Shown: positions 7,821-15,869 of the stretch, piece by piece
Layout of the letters: the number at the start of each line of letters is the position of its first letter
Position numbering within the stretch: position 1 is the stretch's first letter
Origin: Cyanobacteria bacterium M_surface_10_m2_119
GTDB lineage: Bacteria > Cyanobacteriota > Cyanobacteriia > PCC-6307 > Cyanobiaceae
Direction: 5' to 3'
DNA: 63,764 nt
Assembly: GCA_016882525.1 (NCBI GenBank)
Contig: VGPU01000009.1
Span: forward strand, 1-63,764
Notes under the pieces: generated by a model
Databases searched by the model: none
Told to the model about the DNA's origin: nothing
What the model saw: only the letters and a program-made list of their open reading frames with translations
Position numbers and translations under genes: made by a program

Positions 7821-8628
7821 CTACCGGCGTGGGGCCACGCGCGTGCCGTCGTTGTAGCGCGCCTTGGCGTCCTCGGCGTCCACGCCCGCGTCGGGGGCAT
7901 CCGTGCGGAGGCGGAAGGTGGTCGGATCGGCCCCAGCCATCCGGACCCCGTTGTGAAAGACCTCGGCGCGTGACGTTGCGTAGCCGAAGCCGAGGACCAC
8001 GAAGCCCTCCACGGCGCCAAGCGGGCGGCCTTCGTAGTAAGCACGCTTCGCGTCGCGCGCATAGAAATCATCGAGCACCTCGAACGAGCTGGGATCCGCG
8101 CCAGCGATCGCCCCTACACGGATGACCGGTGCACCTGGCGCGGGCTCAATGCGGCCGTGATAGACCCTGGCCGCGTCTCTGGAGTGATAGCCATCCAGCG
8201 GAACGAATCGACGGGTCGCTGCCAGGGATCTCGCTCTGGTGGAAGTACACGCGCTCGCGGTCGAGGGCATACACCGAGTCGATCACGCGCAGGCTGGCGA
8301 CGTCGCGCACCGCAAAGCGCACGCCGTCATACCAGGCGTGGCGGGCGTCCCTGGCGTAGCCATAGCCCAGCACGACAAAGCTCGACGGATCCGCGCCCTC
8401 CAGCGGAACCACGGCATCGCGGCGGATCAGAAAGTACTCACTCGAATCGCGCCAGCTGCGCGCCCGGTAGGCACGCGCAGCATCCTTCGCGTACTGGTTA
8501 TCGAGTGGCTGAAACGTGCGTGCGTCGATATCCCGGATCGGCGTGTCGCGAAAGTGCCAGACGCCATCGACCTGCCTGAAAAGCCCGGTCGGTTTGGCGG
8601 GGCAGCCGCCAAGGGTTAATGCAGCCAA
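7821..8628 (-). pseudogene. DKNYY-type repeat lipoprotein, frameshifted
   Basis: Two overlapping minus-strand frames join into one protein with repeats of the form YAKDAARAYRAR / GADPSSFVVLGYGYARDARHAWY, the DKNYY-family pattern of unknown function. The break lies near 8205-8215: the first frame reads EIPGSDPS and the second resumes FVPLDGYHSRDAARVY. By comparison with the other DPSSF repeats, two bases are missing. The N-terminus carries LTLGGC, a lipobox. The only in-frame start seen there is TTG at 8628; a strong GAGGAGG at 8673-8679 is followed by GTC rather than a start codon, so the start may also be damaged. It lies downstream of the grr operon on the same strand. Confidence 0.65.
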
Positions 8629-8834
8629 AAGCGCAGCGGCGTAGAGAGCAGCGGTGCGTTGAACGACGGCCCCCTCCTCAGTCGCTACACCAGGTCATGC
8701 TGGCACCTGTCAGTGGGTCCAGGAGCGGGCGTGGGGCTCCACGATCTGCTGTGGGCAGAGAAGACCCAGCCCCCCACACATCAACGACCATCGCGTGAAC
8801 GGCTGTCCTTGGAGCATGCACCCCGGCAGATGCT

Positions 8835-9392
8835 TCAGGGCGAAGGGGTGGCCGCCGGTTTCAGCAGTTCCACATGCTCCTGCTCCTCGGGATCGTTGCG
8901 GGCCACGATCGCGATGGCCGGCTCGGTGGCGCTGAGATTGATCGGCTGGTGCGGCACCCCTGGCGGGATGAACAGAAAATCACCGGCGCGGTTCACCACC
9001 CGCCGCTGCAGGCGCTCGCCGTAGCGGGTTTCCACCGTGCCCTGCAGCAGATAGATCGCCGACTCAGACCCCACGTGGCGATGGGGTGCGGCCCGGCCAC
9101 CGGGCGGAATCACCACCCGATTCATCGACAGCCCCCGGGCGCCGCTGTTGGCACCGGAGATGCCCACGAACTGGCGCAGGCCCTGACGGGTGGCCGTGGT
9201 GCCCTGCGGCCGCACGGTGACGATGGTGCGACCGTCCGGGCTGCCGATCACCTCCACGCCTCCAGGGGCCGCGCCGCCGGGATCCGCGTTCTGGGCCCGC
9301 AGCACCGCCGCCGACGCGAGTAGACCCGAGCAAAGCCCCAGGCCGAGCAGAGCGGTGTGGACACGCGTGAGGGGACTGGGAACCATCGGCAT
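8835..9392 (-). CDS. Secreted cupin-domain protein, last gene of the grr operon
   Basis: This 185-residue protein has a signal peptide (ALLGLGLCSGLLASAAVL) followed by a single cupin. Motif 1 is PHRHVGSESAIYLLQGTVE (HxH with downstream Glu) and motif 2 is GDFLFIPPGVPHQPIN, so a metal site with three His looks intact. The start lies only 3 bp past the grrM stop, so it is co-transcribed and probably coupled. A periplasmic cupin next to GrrA and GrrP could act on, carry or sense the exported peptide; that role is inference from position only. It could also be a sugar isomerase-like or auxin-binding-like cupin. Confidence 0.8.
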   Translation of the reverse strand: MPMVPSPLTRVHTALLGLGLCSGLLASAAVLRAQNADPGGAAPGGVEVIGSPDGRTIVTVRPQGTTATRQGLRQFVGISGANSGARGLSMNRVVIPPGGRAAPHRHVGSESAIYLLQGTVETRYGERLQRRVVNRAGDFLFIPPGVPHQPINLSATEPAIAIVARNDPEEQEHVELLKPAATPSP

Positions 9393-9395
9393 CCC

Positions 9396-10562
9396 TCAGC
9401 TCGCCAGCCCCAGTTCCCGCTCCATCCCCTCCACCACCACATCGGTGACCAGCTGGATGCGGTAGCGGCAGTGCTGGGTGGTGGAGCAATCGAAGGTGCC
9501 GTGCTCCCAGTACTTGTTGCTGCCGGCGCCGCCGCCGCAGAGGCCGAAATACTCGCAGCTGCTGCGGCAGCGCTCCACGCCCGCGGCGATCTCCGCCGCC
9601 ACCCGCTGGAACCTGGCCGTGGCCGCCATCGCCTCAAGCGAATCGCTGAGCACGTTGCCGAAGCTGAAGTCGCCGTAGTCGGCCGTGGCCACCGAGAGCA
9701 GCTCGGGATCGAAGGTGGAGGTGTGGCCTGCGGCATCCACGTTCACGATCACGAACGGGGTGTTCATGTCGGTGGCGGCCAGGCGAGCACCACTGCAGGC
9801 CAGGCTGGCCACCCCATCGAACTCGCGGATGCGCAGGCGGTCGGGCTGCTGGCGGCTGCGGCGCCAGACCGCCGCCATGAAGGCCCGGTAGCGCTCCTCC
9901 AGCTCCAGCCGCGCCGCCCCGGTGGCCTCCAGGCTGGAGTGGGCATTGACACCCTCGGTTTCCTCCATGTTGAAGCCCACGTCGGTGAGGCCGTACTCCA
10001 GGAAGAAATCGGCCATCGCCTCGGCATGGGACAGCGATTCAGCCGTGAGCACGCAGATCACCTGGAAGGGAATCGCGCGCCGCTGCAGCCAGCCGATGCC
10101 CCGCATCACGGCGGCGTGGGTGGGTAGGCCGGTGCGGGTGACGCGGTGGGCGTCGTGCAGGAAGGCCGGGCCATCCATGCTCACGCCCACGTGGATGTTG
10201 TTGCGTTCGAAGCAATCGCACCAGGCCGCATCAATGGTGGTGGCGTTGGTCTGCAGCGACTGCACCACCGTGAAGGGCGGCAGGCCCCGCCGCTCCAGCA
10301 GGGCGTGAATGCGGGCGGTGGCCTCGTCGTAGAAGGGGATCGGCATGGTGAGCGGCTCACCCGCATGCCAGAGCAGGGTGAAGCCGCCGTCAAACCAGGG
10401 ACTCTCCAGCACACGCTCCACCGCCGCCTCCAGCACCTCAAAAGGGATGCGGCGGCGGTTGCCGCGATCGGGCAGGTAGCAGTAGTCGCAGTCGAGGTTG
10501 CAGAAGGGGGTGGGCTGGATCACCAGCAGCCGCACCGGACCTGGGGCCTCAGCCGTCATCAC
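9396..10562 (-). CDS. grrM: GrrM: radical SAM/SPASM maturase of the GRRM RiPP system
   Basis: This 388-residue radical SAM enzyme has the [4Fe-4S] motif at C21-x3-C25-x2-C28 (CNLDCDYC), a (beta/alpha) barrel with WHAGEPL and SMDGP, and a Cys-rich SPASM region near residues 320-365 (CRSSCEYFGLCGGG, then C..HC). Lone enzymes of this build next to Gly-rich repeat precursors form the GRRM group, and related enzymes install carbon-carbon crosslinks that create three-residue cyclophanes. The GTG start at 10562 (or ATG at 10559) overlaps the grrA stop, so precursor and enzyme are translationally coupled. An alternative reading is an anaerobic sulfatase maturase, but no sulfatase is adjacent and the precursor is. 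Confidence 0.9.
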   Translation of the reverse strand: MMTAEAPGPVRLLVIQPTPFCNLDCDYCYLPDRGNRRRIPFEVLEAAVERVLESPWFDGGFTLLWHAGEPLTMPIPFYDEATARIHALLERRGLPPFTVVQSLQTNATTIDAAWCDCFERNNIHVGVSMDGPAFLHDAHRVTRTGLPTHAAVMRGIGWLQRRAIPFQVICVLTAESLSHAEAMADFFLEYGLTDVGFNMEETEGVNAHSSLEATGAARLELEERYRAFMAAVWRRSRQQPDRLRIREFDGVASLACSGARLAATDMNTPFVIVNVDAAGHTSTFDPELLSVATADYGDFSFGNVLSDSLEAMAATARFQRVAAEIAAGVERCRSSCEYFGLCGGGAGSNKYWEHGTFDCSTTQHCRYRIQLVTDVVVEGMERELGLAS

Positions 10563-10981
10563 CAGGCATTGCGGAAGCCACCGTTGTGGAAGCCCCCATT
10601 GCGCCAGCCGCCGCCGTTGCGGAAGCCACCGTTGGCGAAGCCACCATTGCGGAAGCCGCCGTTATAAAAACCGCCGTTGCGGAAGCCGCCGTTGTAGAAG
10701 CCGCCGTTGTAGAAGCCGCCGTTGCCCCAGCCCACCCCAGGGGCGTCCACGAACATATAGGAGAGGGCGTCATCCGGGACAGCATCCGCCGCCGCCGCCG
10801 GATCACGCTCCCGCACGGCATCGGCAATCCGCTCCAGGCGCTCGTTGAGGCTGAGCGGCTGGCTGGGGGCGTCGGCCGTCGGGCTGCCTGCTGCTGACAG
10901 GGCCAGGGCCGCCGCGCCCTCCAGAGGCAGGGCGAGGAGGAACAGCAGACCGAAGAGACGGGAGCGGGTGAACAGCGCCAT
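10559..10981 (-). CDS. grrA: GrrA: Gly-rich repeat RiPP precursor
   Basis: This 140-residue precursor has an N-terminal hydrophobic signal-like stretch (residues 9-31), a polar, Ala/Asp-rich leader (32-81) and a core of NGGF repeats (82-140). The core contains eleven aromatic-X-Asn tripeptides: W85-N87, F90-N92, F95-N97, F100-N102, F105-N107, F110-N112, F115-N117, F120-N122, W126-N128, F131-N133 and F136-N138, ending in Ala-Trp. These are the expected sites for GrrM crosslinks. ATG 10981 is preferred because an upstream in-frame ATG would overlap grrP. The gene stop overlaps the grrM start. The signal-like N-terminus implies export of the modified product; its biological role is unknown. Confidence 0.9.
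   Translation of the reverse strand: MALFTRSRLFGLLFLLALPLEGAAALALSAAGSPTADAPSQPLSLNERLERIADAVRERDPAAAADAVPDDALSYMFVDAPGVGWGNGGFYNGGFYNGGFRNGGFYNGGFRNGGFANGGFRNGGGWRNGGFHNGGFRNAW
10562..10738 (-). repeat. Tandem 15-bp repeats encoding aromatic-X-Asn-Gly-Gly
   Basis: The 3' part of grrA is built from near-identical 15-bp units (seen on the plus strand as GAAGCCGCCGTT variants). Period is five codons, with one six-codon step before W126 where an extra Gly is inserted. Variation is concentrated in the second codon of each unit (Tyr, Arg, Ala or His), so Phe/Trp and Asn are under constraint. Confidence 0.9.
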
Positions 10982-11040
10982 GGCGGGGAAACCGGAGCGG
11001 GATGGGGGAGCGGAACGGATCAGAAGCGGAGGCTGGCGGA

Positions 11041-12003
11041 TCAACGGGCCGGCTCGACGCCTGGGCTGGCCTGGGGTACCGGACGAATCGTTTCCACCCC
11101 GATCAATACCCCCTCAAAGATGGCCTGCAGCCGGGCCTGGGGAATGCCGATGCTGCTCTCCGGTCCCAGCCAGCGGTTCACGGCACTCACGGCCTGGGGC
11201 TCACCGTCGAGGTAGCCCTGGAGCAGCCGCACGATCGCCAGATTCACCAGATGGCGATAGGTGGAGGCATTGGGGGGAACGAGGCAGGCAACCCCATACA
11301 CCTCGTAGGGAAGCTCGGGCACCAGCACCGCCCCGCTGATGCCCCGGCTCTGGGCCAGGCCCGCCAGCACGATGGTGTCGCTGAAGACCGCCTGCACCTG
11401 ACCGGCCTGGAAGGCCGAGAGCGACTCCTGGAGGTTGTTGAACGGCACCGCCCGCGCCTGGGGCTGGATGCCCTGCAGCTCCCCCTCGGCCAGGGAACCC
11501 CGCACCACAGCGATCGAGCGACCCGCCAGGGAAGCCACGGAGCCATCCAGGCCATCGGCCCTGGTCAGCAGCCGCAGGCCCGACAGGCCGATCGGCAGCG
11601 AGTGGTCGATGCGCATGTCCCGCTCCCAGCTGAACGGGAAGCCGCAGGCCAGATCGGCCTTGCCCGTGGCAATCGCCGTCTCCAGGGCCACCGAATCGGT
11701 GGCGGGCACGAAACGCAGCTTCACCGGCCGGCCGAGGGCTGTGCTGAGCTGGGCGGCGATGCGCTGGGCGACCTCCACGGCATAGCCCTGGGGCTGGCCC
11801 TGGCCCTGACGGGAGAGCAGGGGTGGCAGGTCGGGGTAGCCGATGAGCACCAGCTCGCCACTGCGGGCAATGCGCTCCAGCACCCCTTCCGCCCTGGCCG
11901 GCAGCCCCCCGAGCAGCAGGGTGAGCAGGGCCACGGCACTGGCGCCTGCCCGCAGGCCACGGGCCCGGGAGAGACCAGCACGCAACAGATCGGAGAAGGA
12001 CAC
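11041..12003 (-). CDS. grrP: GrrP: extracellular solute-binding-like protein of the GRRM system
   Basis: This 320-residue protein starts at GTG 12003 with a signal peptide (ASAVALLTLLLGGLPARAEG) and carries a type 2 periplasmic binding fold: LVLIGYPDLPPLL, GYAVEVAQRIAAQL, KADLACGFPFSWERD and a second lobe with AVVRGSLAEGEL. It resembles amino-acid-binding proteins but has no ABC permease or ATPase beside it. That matches the orphan binding proteins (GrrP) that accompany GrrA and GrrM in cyanobacteria. It lies 59 bp upstream of grrA on the same strand. It may bind the mature peptide or a ligand related to it; this is inference. Confidence 0.85.
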   Translation of the reverse strand: MSFSDLLRAGLSRARGLRAGASAVALLTLLLGGLPARAEGVLERIARSGELVLIGYPDLPPLLSRQGQGQPQGYAVEVAQRIAAQLSTALGRPVKLRFVPATDSVALETAIATGKADLACGFPFSWERDMRIDHSLPIGLSGLRLLTRADGLDGSVASLAGRSIAVVRGSLAEGELQGIQPQARAVPFNNLQESLSAFQAGQVQAVFSDTIVLAGLAQSRGISGAVLVPELPYEVYGVACLVPPNASTYRHLVNLAIVRLLQGYLDGEPQAVSAVNRWLGPESSIGIPQARLQAIFEGVLIGVETIRPVPQASPGVEPAR

Positions 12004-12101
12004 CCGGCGCCGGAGGTGGAGTGATCTCCCAGTATGGAAACGAACGGCCAGCCGATCCAGGCCGCCCGCGCATTCCGTAACAGCCCCGGCCCGCAGCCAG
12101 G

Positions 12102-12986
12102 TCAGACCAGGGGAAAGGGGGAGTGAAAGCGCATGCTGAGATCAAGCCAGGCACTGCGGGTGACCGGAGCACTGGTGGAGATCAGATCGATGCCGGTGGC
12201 CGCATAGGCCCGCAGCTGATCAGGACGCACCCCGGAGGCCTCGAGCACCACCCCCCTGCCCCCGGCCAGGGCCCGCAGCTGGGGCACCAGAGCCACCAGG
12301 GCCTCCGGCGCGAATTCATCGAGCAACACCGCATCGGCACCGGCCCGCACCGCCGCCTCTGCCTCCGCCGCCGTCTCCGCCTCCACGATCACCCGGGCCG
12401 GCCAGGGGGCATGGGCCCGCACCAGCGCCAGCGCCTGATCCAGCCCCCCGGCCCAGGCCTGATGGTTCTCCTTGAGCATGGCGGCATCGTCCAACCCGAG
12501 GCGGTGATTCACGCCACCGCCGCAGCGCACGGCGTACTTCTCCAGCATCCGCAGGCCAGGGGTGGTCTTGCGGGTATCGGCGAGGCGCACGCCCGTGCCT
12601 TCCAGCTCGGCCACCAGCTGGGCGGTGGCAGTGGCGACGCCGCTGAGGCGCATCGCCAGGTTGAGGGCGGTGCGCTCACCGGCCACCAGGGCGGCGGCAT
12701 CGCCCGCCAGCTCCAGAAGCGGCTGCCCCGCCCGCACCCGGGACCCATCGGCCACATGCAGCTGCACGACCACCCCGGGATCGAGCAGGCGGAACAGGGG
12801 CTCCACCAGCACCCCCCCGCAGAAGCATCCCTCCGCCTTGGCCAGCCACTGGGCCGATCCCCGGCGACCGGCCAGGGCGGGGGCGGTGAGATCGCCGCGA
12901 CCCAGATCTTCAGCCAGCCAGTCGGCCAGCTGGCGCTGCAGCAGCGGCGTGAGGAACAGGGGGGAAACGCCGGCAGCAGCGGTCAC
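12102..12986 (-). CDS. nadC: Quinolinate phosphoribosyltransferase (nicotinate-nucleotide pyrophosphorylase)
   Basis: NadC converts quinolinate and PRPP to nicotinate mononucleotide, CO2 and PPi in de novo NAD synthesis. The 294-residue protein is the usual length. It shows EDLGRGDLTAPAL at the N-terminus, NLAMRLSGVATAT, the signature ADTRKTTPGLRMLEKYAV, RCGGGVNHRLGL, and the C-terminal DAVLLDEF and LEASGV. The start is taken as GTG 12986, 14 bases after the stop of the TerB-like gene, since the frame stays open far upstream into that gene. It ends 98 bp before grrP on the same strand, so read-through into the grr operon is possible. Confidence 0.93.
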   Translation of the reverse strand: MTAAAGVSPLFLTPLLQRQLADWLAEDLGRGDLTAPALAGRRGSAQWLAKAEGCFCGGVLVEPLFRLLDPGVVVQLHVADGSRVRAGQPLLELAGDAAALVAGERTALNLAMRLSGVATATAQLVAELEGTGVRLADTRKTTPGLRMLEKYAVRCGGGVNHRLGLDDAAMLKENHQAWAGGLDQALALVRAHAPWPARVIVEAETAAEAEAAVRAGADAVLLDEFAPEALVALVPQLRALAGGRGVVLEASGVRPDQLRAYAATGIDLISTSAPVTRSAWLDLSMRFHSPFPLV

Positions 12987-12999
12987 GGCAGTCAGCGCC

Positions 13000-13533
13000 T
13001 CAGAGCCAGTAGCCCGCGGGCAGGGGCGCATCGTCGAGGGAGGGCCAGGCCCCGAACCGGGCCAGGGTGTCACTGAGCAGCTCGCCGAGACTGCGGGGGC
13101 GGGCCAGGTCCTGACGGGCGGCCCACTCGGCCTGCTGCACCTCCTCGTCGGGCAGGGCCAGGGCATCGAGCAGCTGGCGGTAGGCGCCCTTCTCAGCCGG
13201 ATTGATGGCCGAGGCATCCTCGGGCCGCTGGTTGGCCCCCATCATGAGCACGGCCAGCCGCACGGCCTCCTGGCGACCATCGCTGCCGTCGAGATCGGCC
13301 ACCAGGCGCTCCAGCGCCACGGGCTCCAGGGCTTGTGCCGCCAGGCTGGAGATGGCCATGCCGGCCTCGGCCTCCGGCGGCAGCAGGTGGGCCAGCACCC
13401 GCTCCAGCAGCTGACGCTCCTCTTCGGCAAAGTCACCATCGGCCCAGGCCACCCAGCAGGCGATGCGCAGCAGGGCCGCCTGGGGGCGGCTGAGCTGGGC
13501 GAGGGGATCGGCGGGGGCAGCGTCGCTGGTCAT
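13000..13533 (-). CDS. TerB-like (tellurite resistance TerB fold) protein
   Basis: This 177-residue, helix-rich protein has CWVAWADGDFAEEERQLLERVLAHLLP near residues 25-51, the acidic TerB-type metal-binding helix pair (D and EE positions), followed by a helical tail. TerB-like domains are widespread cytoplasmic proteins of unclear function, sometimes linked to metal stress; no other ter genes are present here. The start ATG 13533 was chosen because the first residues lead directly into the fold. It is immediately upstream of nadC on the same strand and probably co-transcribed. Confidence 0.7.
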   Translation of the reverse strand: MTSDAAPADPLAQLSRPQAALLRIACWVAWADGDFAEEERQLLERVLAHLLPPEAEAGMAISSLAAQALEPVALERLVADLDGSDGRQEAVRLAVLMMGANQRPEDASAINPAEKGAYRQLLDALALPDEEVQQAEWAARQDLARPRSLGELLSDTLARFGAWPSLDDAPLPAGYWL

Positions 13534-13597
13534 GGGCGGAGATGCACGGCACCCGTCAGTGCCCCCATTTTGAAACCCGGATGGGGAACCCGAAACC

Positions 13598-14380
13598 TCA
13601 GCGCTGGTGCTGCAGCAGGCCCAGGGTGAGGTTGTCGGGATCCGTCTGCAGATAGACGTAGCCGCCGCCATTGGCCAGCACCACCACCCGGTAGGTGTAG
13701 GTGGTGCCGAGGGAATCGCGCTGCACCATCGCGCCGACACAGTCGGCTCCAAGCTCGAGGCGGCCGCTGTAACCGGCCCGCTGCAGCTCACCGGCGTAGC
13801 TGGACACGGCCCAGCCCTGCACGACCCCCGCCTGCCACCACTCCCGCTGCACCACGGCATTGGGCTGCCAACGACCGGCCTGCCAGCTCTGGCCCTGCTG
13901 CTGGCTGGTCACCAACCCATCCAGCCCGGCCAGGGTGCAGGCCTGGTCCGGTTGGGGCACGTAGCGCAGCGAAAGCACGTCGTCCGGGGCGATCACCAGG
14001 GAGACCCGCGGTCGCCCCAGCCCGTCCAGGGCCACCACAGACGCGGTGGTGCCCGAAGGGGTCTGGCGCTCAACCGTGGCCCAGCAATGGGGATCGGCCT
14101 GCCAGCGGCCGCTGTAGCGCTCCTCGCTGAAGCGCCTTCCCTGCCGGCGGAAACGCACCCCCTCCACGCGGCCATCGGCCTGCCAGCGCTCCTGCATCAA
14201 CACCGCCACAGGCTCTCCGCGGTGACTGCCACTGCCCACCAGCACGTAGCGGCCGGCGGCGGGCTTGGCGCAGGCCTCCAGCCCAGCGGGGGCCGGTGGC
14301 AACGCGGCAGCCACCGGCTGCGCCGAGAGGCCTACCAGCAGGGGGAGCAGAGCCGGTAGCGGCAAGAGACGGCGCGGCAT
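13598..14380 (-). CDS. Secreted protein of unknown function (picocyanobacterial)
   Basis: This 260-residue protein has a signal peptide (LLPLPALLPLLVGLSAQPVAA). The mature part is beta-rich with two similar halves: RYVLVGSGSHRGEPVAVL, ERYSGRWQADPHCW in the first, and GYSGRLELGADCVGAM, YTYRVVVLANGGGYVYLQ in the second. This suggests an internal duplication. I do not recognise a family. It is separated from the TerB-like gene by 64 bp and ends 31 bp before the mnmE stop side, so it may belong to a mnmE-led transcript. Confidence 0.7.
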   Translation of the reverse strand: MPRRLLPLPALLPLLVGLSAQPVAAALPPAPAGLEACAKPAAGRYVLVGSGSHRGEPVAVLMQERWQADGRVEGVRFRRQGRRFSEERYSGRWQADPHCWATVERQTPSGTTASVVALDGLGRPRVSLVIAPDDVLSLRYVPQPDQACTLAGLDGLVTSQQQGQSWQAGRWQPNAVVQREWWQAGVVQGWAVSSYAGELQRAGYSGRLELGADCVGAMVQRDSLGTTYTYRVVVLANGGGYVYLQTDPDNLTLGLLQHQR

Positions 14381-14411
14381 CCGTGGGCAAGGGGCACTGC
14401 CCCGGGTCTAG

Positions 14412-15869
14412 CTACTTGCCGATGCAGAAGCGGGCAAAGACCCGGTCGAGCACGGCCTCACTCACCTCCTCGCCGGTGATCTCGCCGAGGGCCCGCACCG
14501 CGGCGCGCAGGTCGATGGTCCAGAAGTCCCAGGGGAGCTGCTGGCCCGCCGCCTCCAGGGTGCGGCCGAGGCTGGCGGCGGCGGCGGCGGCCAGGTCGCG
14601 CTGGCGGGTGTTGAGGGCGACCTGCAGGCCCTCGGCCGGGCCGGCCCCGCAGCAGCGCAGCAGCTCGCGCACCAACACATCCCGGCCCTCACCGGCCAGG
14701 GCGCAGAGGCTCACCTGGGCCGGTGGGGGCAGCGGAGCGACGGCGGCAGCCGCGTCGGTGCCGGCCACCAGCCCCGCCGGCACCCCGGCGGCATCCGCCT
14801 TGTTGCCCACCACCAGCAGGGGCACTCCCGCCGGCACCAGCGCCCGCAACGCCTCATCGGCAGCCGTCCAGCCGGCACTGAGGTCGAAGAGCAGCAGCAC
14901 CACATCCGCGGCAGCCAGGGCCTCGCGGCTGCGGGCGATGCCCAGCTGCTCCACCCGGTCGCCGGTCTCGCGGATGCCGGCGGTGTCGAGCAGGGTGAGG
15001 GGTACCCCGTCGAGCACCAGCTCGCTCTCCAGCAGGTCGCGGGTGGTGCCGGGCAAATCGGTGACGATCGCCCGCTCCCGCCGACTGAGCAAGTTCAGCA
15101 GGCTGCTCTTGCCCACGTTCGGCCGGCCCACGATCGCCACCCGCAGGCCCTCGCGCAGCAGCTCTCCCTGGCGCGCCTCGGCGACCAGCTGCTCCAGATC
15201 AGCGCGCACCGCCGTGAGAGCCGCCACCACCGCCTCGGCATCGAGGGCGGGCAGGTCCTCCTCGAAATCCACCCGGGCCTCCAGCTCCGCCAGCTGGTCG
15301 AGCAGGCGGGAGCGCAGGCCACCAAGGCGGCGCTGCAGGCCACCATCGAGGCCCGCCATTGCCAGCTGGGCGGCCCGGCGGCTGCGGGCCGTGACCATCT
15401 CGCCGATCGCCTCCGCCTGGGTGAGATCCAGGCGGCCGTTGAGGAAGGCCCGCTGGCTGAATTCCCCCGGCCCGGCCCGGCGGGCGCCGGCATCCAGCAC
15501 CAGCTCCAGCACGCGCTGCACCGCCACCAGACCGCCATGGCAGTGCAGTTCCACCACGTCCTCACGTGTGAAGCTGCGTGGGGCCTGCATCCACAGCAGC
15601 AGGGCCTCATCGACGTGCTCGCCGCTGGCCGGATCGACCACATGGCCGTAGAGCACCCGATGGCTCTCCCAGGGCTGGCGCCCCGGCGCCGCAAACAGCC
15701 GGCGGCCGATCCCCCCCGCCAGGGGACCCGAGATCCGTACGATCGCCACACTGCCCTGGCCCGCTGCCACGGCGGTTGCAACGGCGGCGATGGTGTCGGC
15801 GCCAGTGGTGCCCCCACTGGGCGTATCCCAGCTGCCATCCACCGCCGTGTCCGCTGCGTTCTGTGCCAT
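14412..15869 (-). CDS. mnmE: tRNA modification GTPase MnmE
   Basis: MnmE, with MnmG, installs 5-carboxymethylaminomethyl groups on U34 of tRNAs. The protein (485 residues) has the N-terminal formyl-THF-binding domain (SVAIVRISGP), a helical domain, an inserted Ras-like G domain with GRPNVGKSSLLN, DLPGTTRD, DTAGIRE and NKAD, and the invariant C-terminal FCIGK with the catalytic Cys. The N-terminus carries about 24 extra residues before the conserved DTIAAVATA; an in-frame GTG at 15842 would be a tighter start. The ATG at 15867-15869 shares a CATG palindrome with the divergent gene. Confidence 0.97.
   Translation of the reverse strand: MAQNAADTAVDGSWDTPSGGTTGADTIAAVATAVAAGQGSVAIVRISGPLAGGIGRRLFAAPGRQPWESHRVLYGHVVDPASGEHVDEALLLWMQAPRSFTREDVVELHCHGGLVAVQRVLELVLDAGARRAGPGEFSQRAFLNGRLDLTQAEAIGEMVTARSRRAAQLAMAGLDGGLQRRLGGLRSRLLDQLAELEARVDFEEDLPALDAEAVVAALTAVRADLEQLVAEARQGELLREGLRVAIVGRPNVGKSSLLNLLSRRERAIVTDLPGTTRDLLESELVLDGVPLTLLDTAGIRETGDRVEQLGIARSREALAAADVVLLLFDLSAGWTAADEALRALVPAGVPLLVVGNKADAAGVPAGLVAGTDAAAAVAPLPPPAQVSLCALAGEGRDVLVRELLRCCGAGPAEGLQVALNTRQRDLAAAAAASLGRTLEAAGQQLPWDFWTIDLRAAVRALGEITGEEVSEAVLDRVFARFCIGK

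Noticed and set aside
10562..10738. Short tandem repeats as a possible CRISPR array
   Set aside because: Units are contiguous 15-bp codon repeats inside grrA with no spacers.
13563..13586. CCCCAT/ATGGGG inverted repeat between two minus-strand genes
   Set aside because: The stem is only 6 bp with a long loop and no T tract, so it carries little weight.
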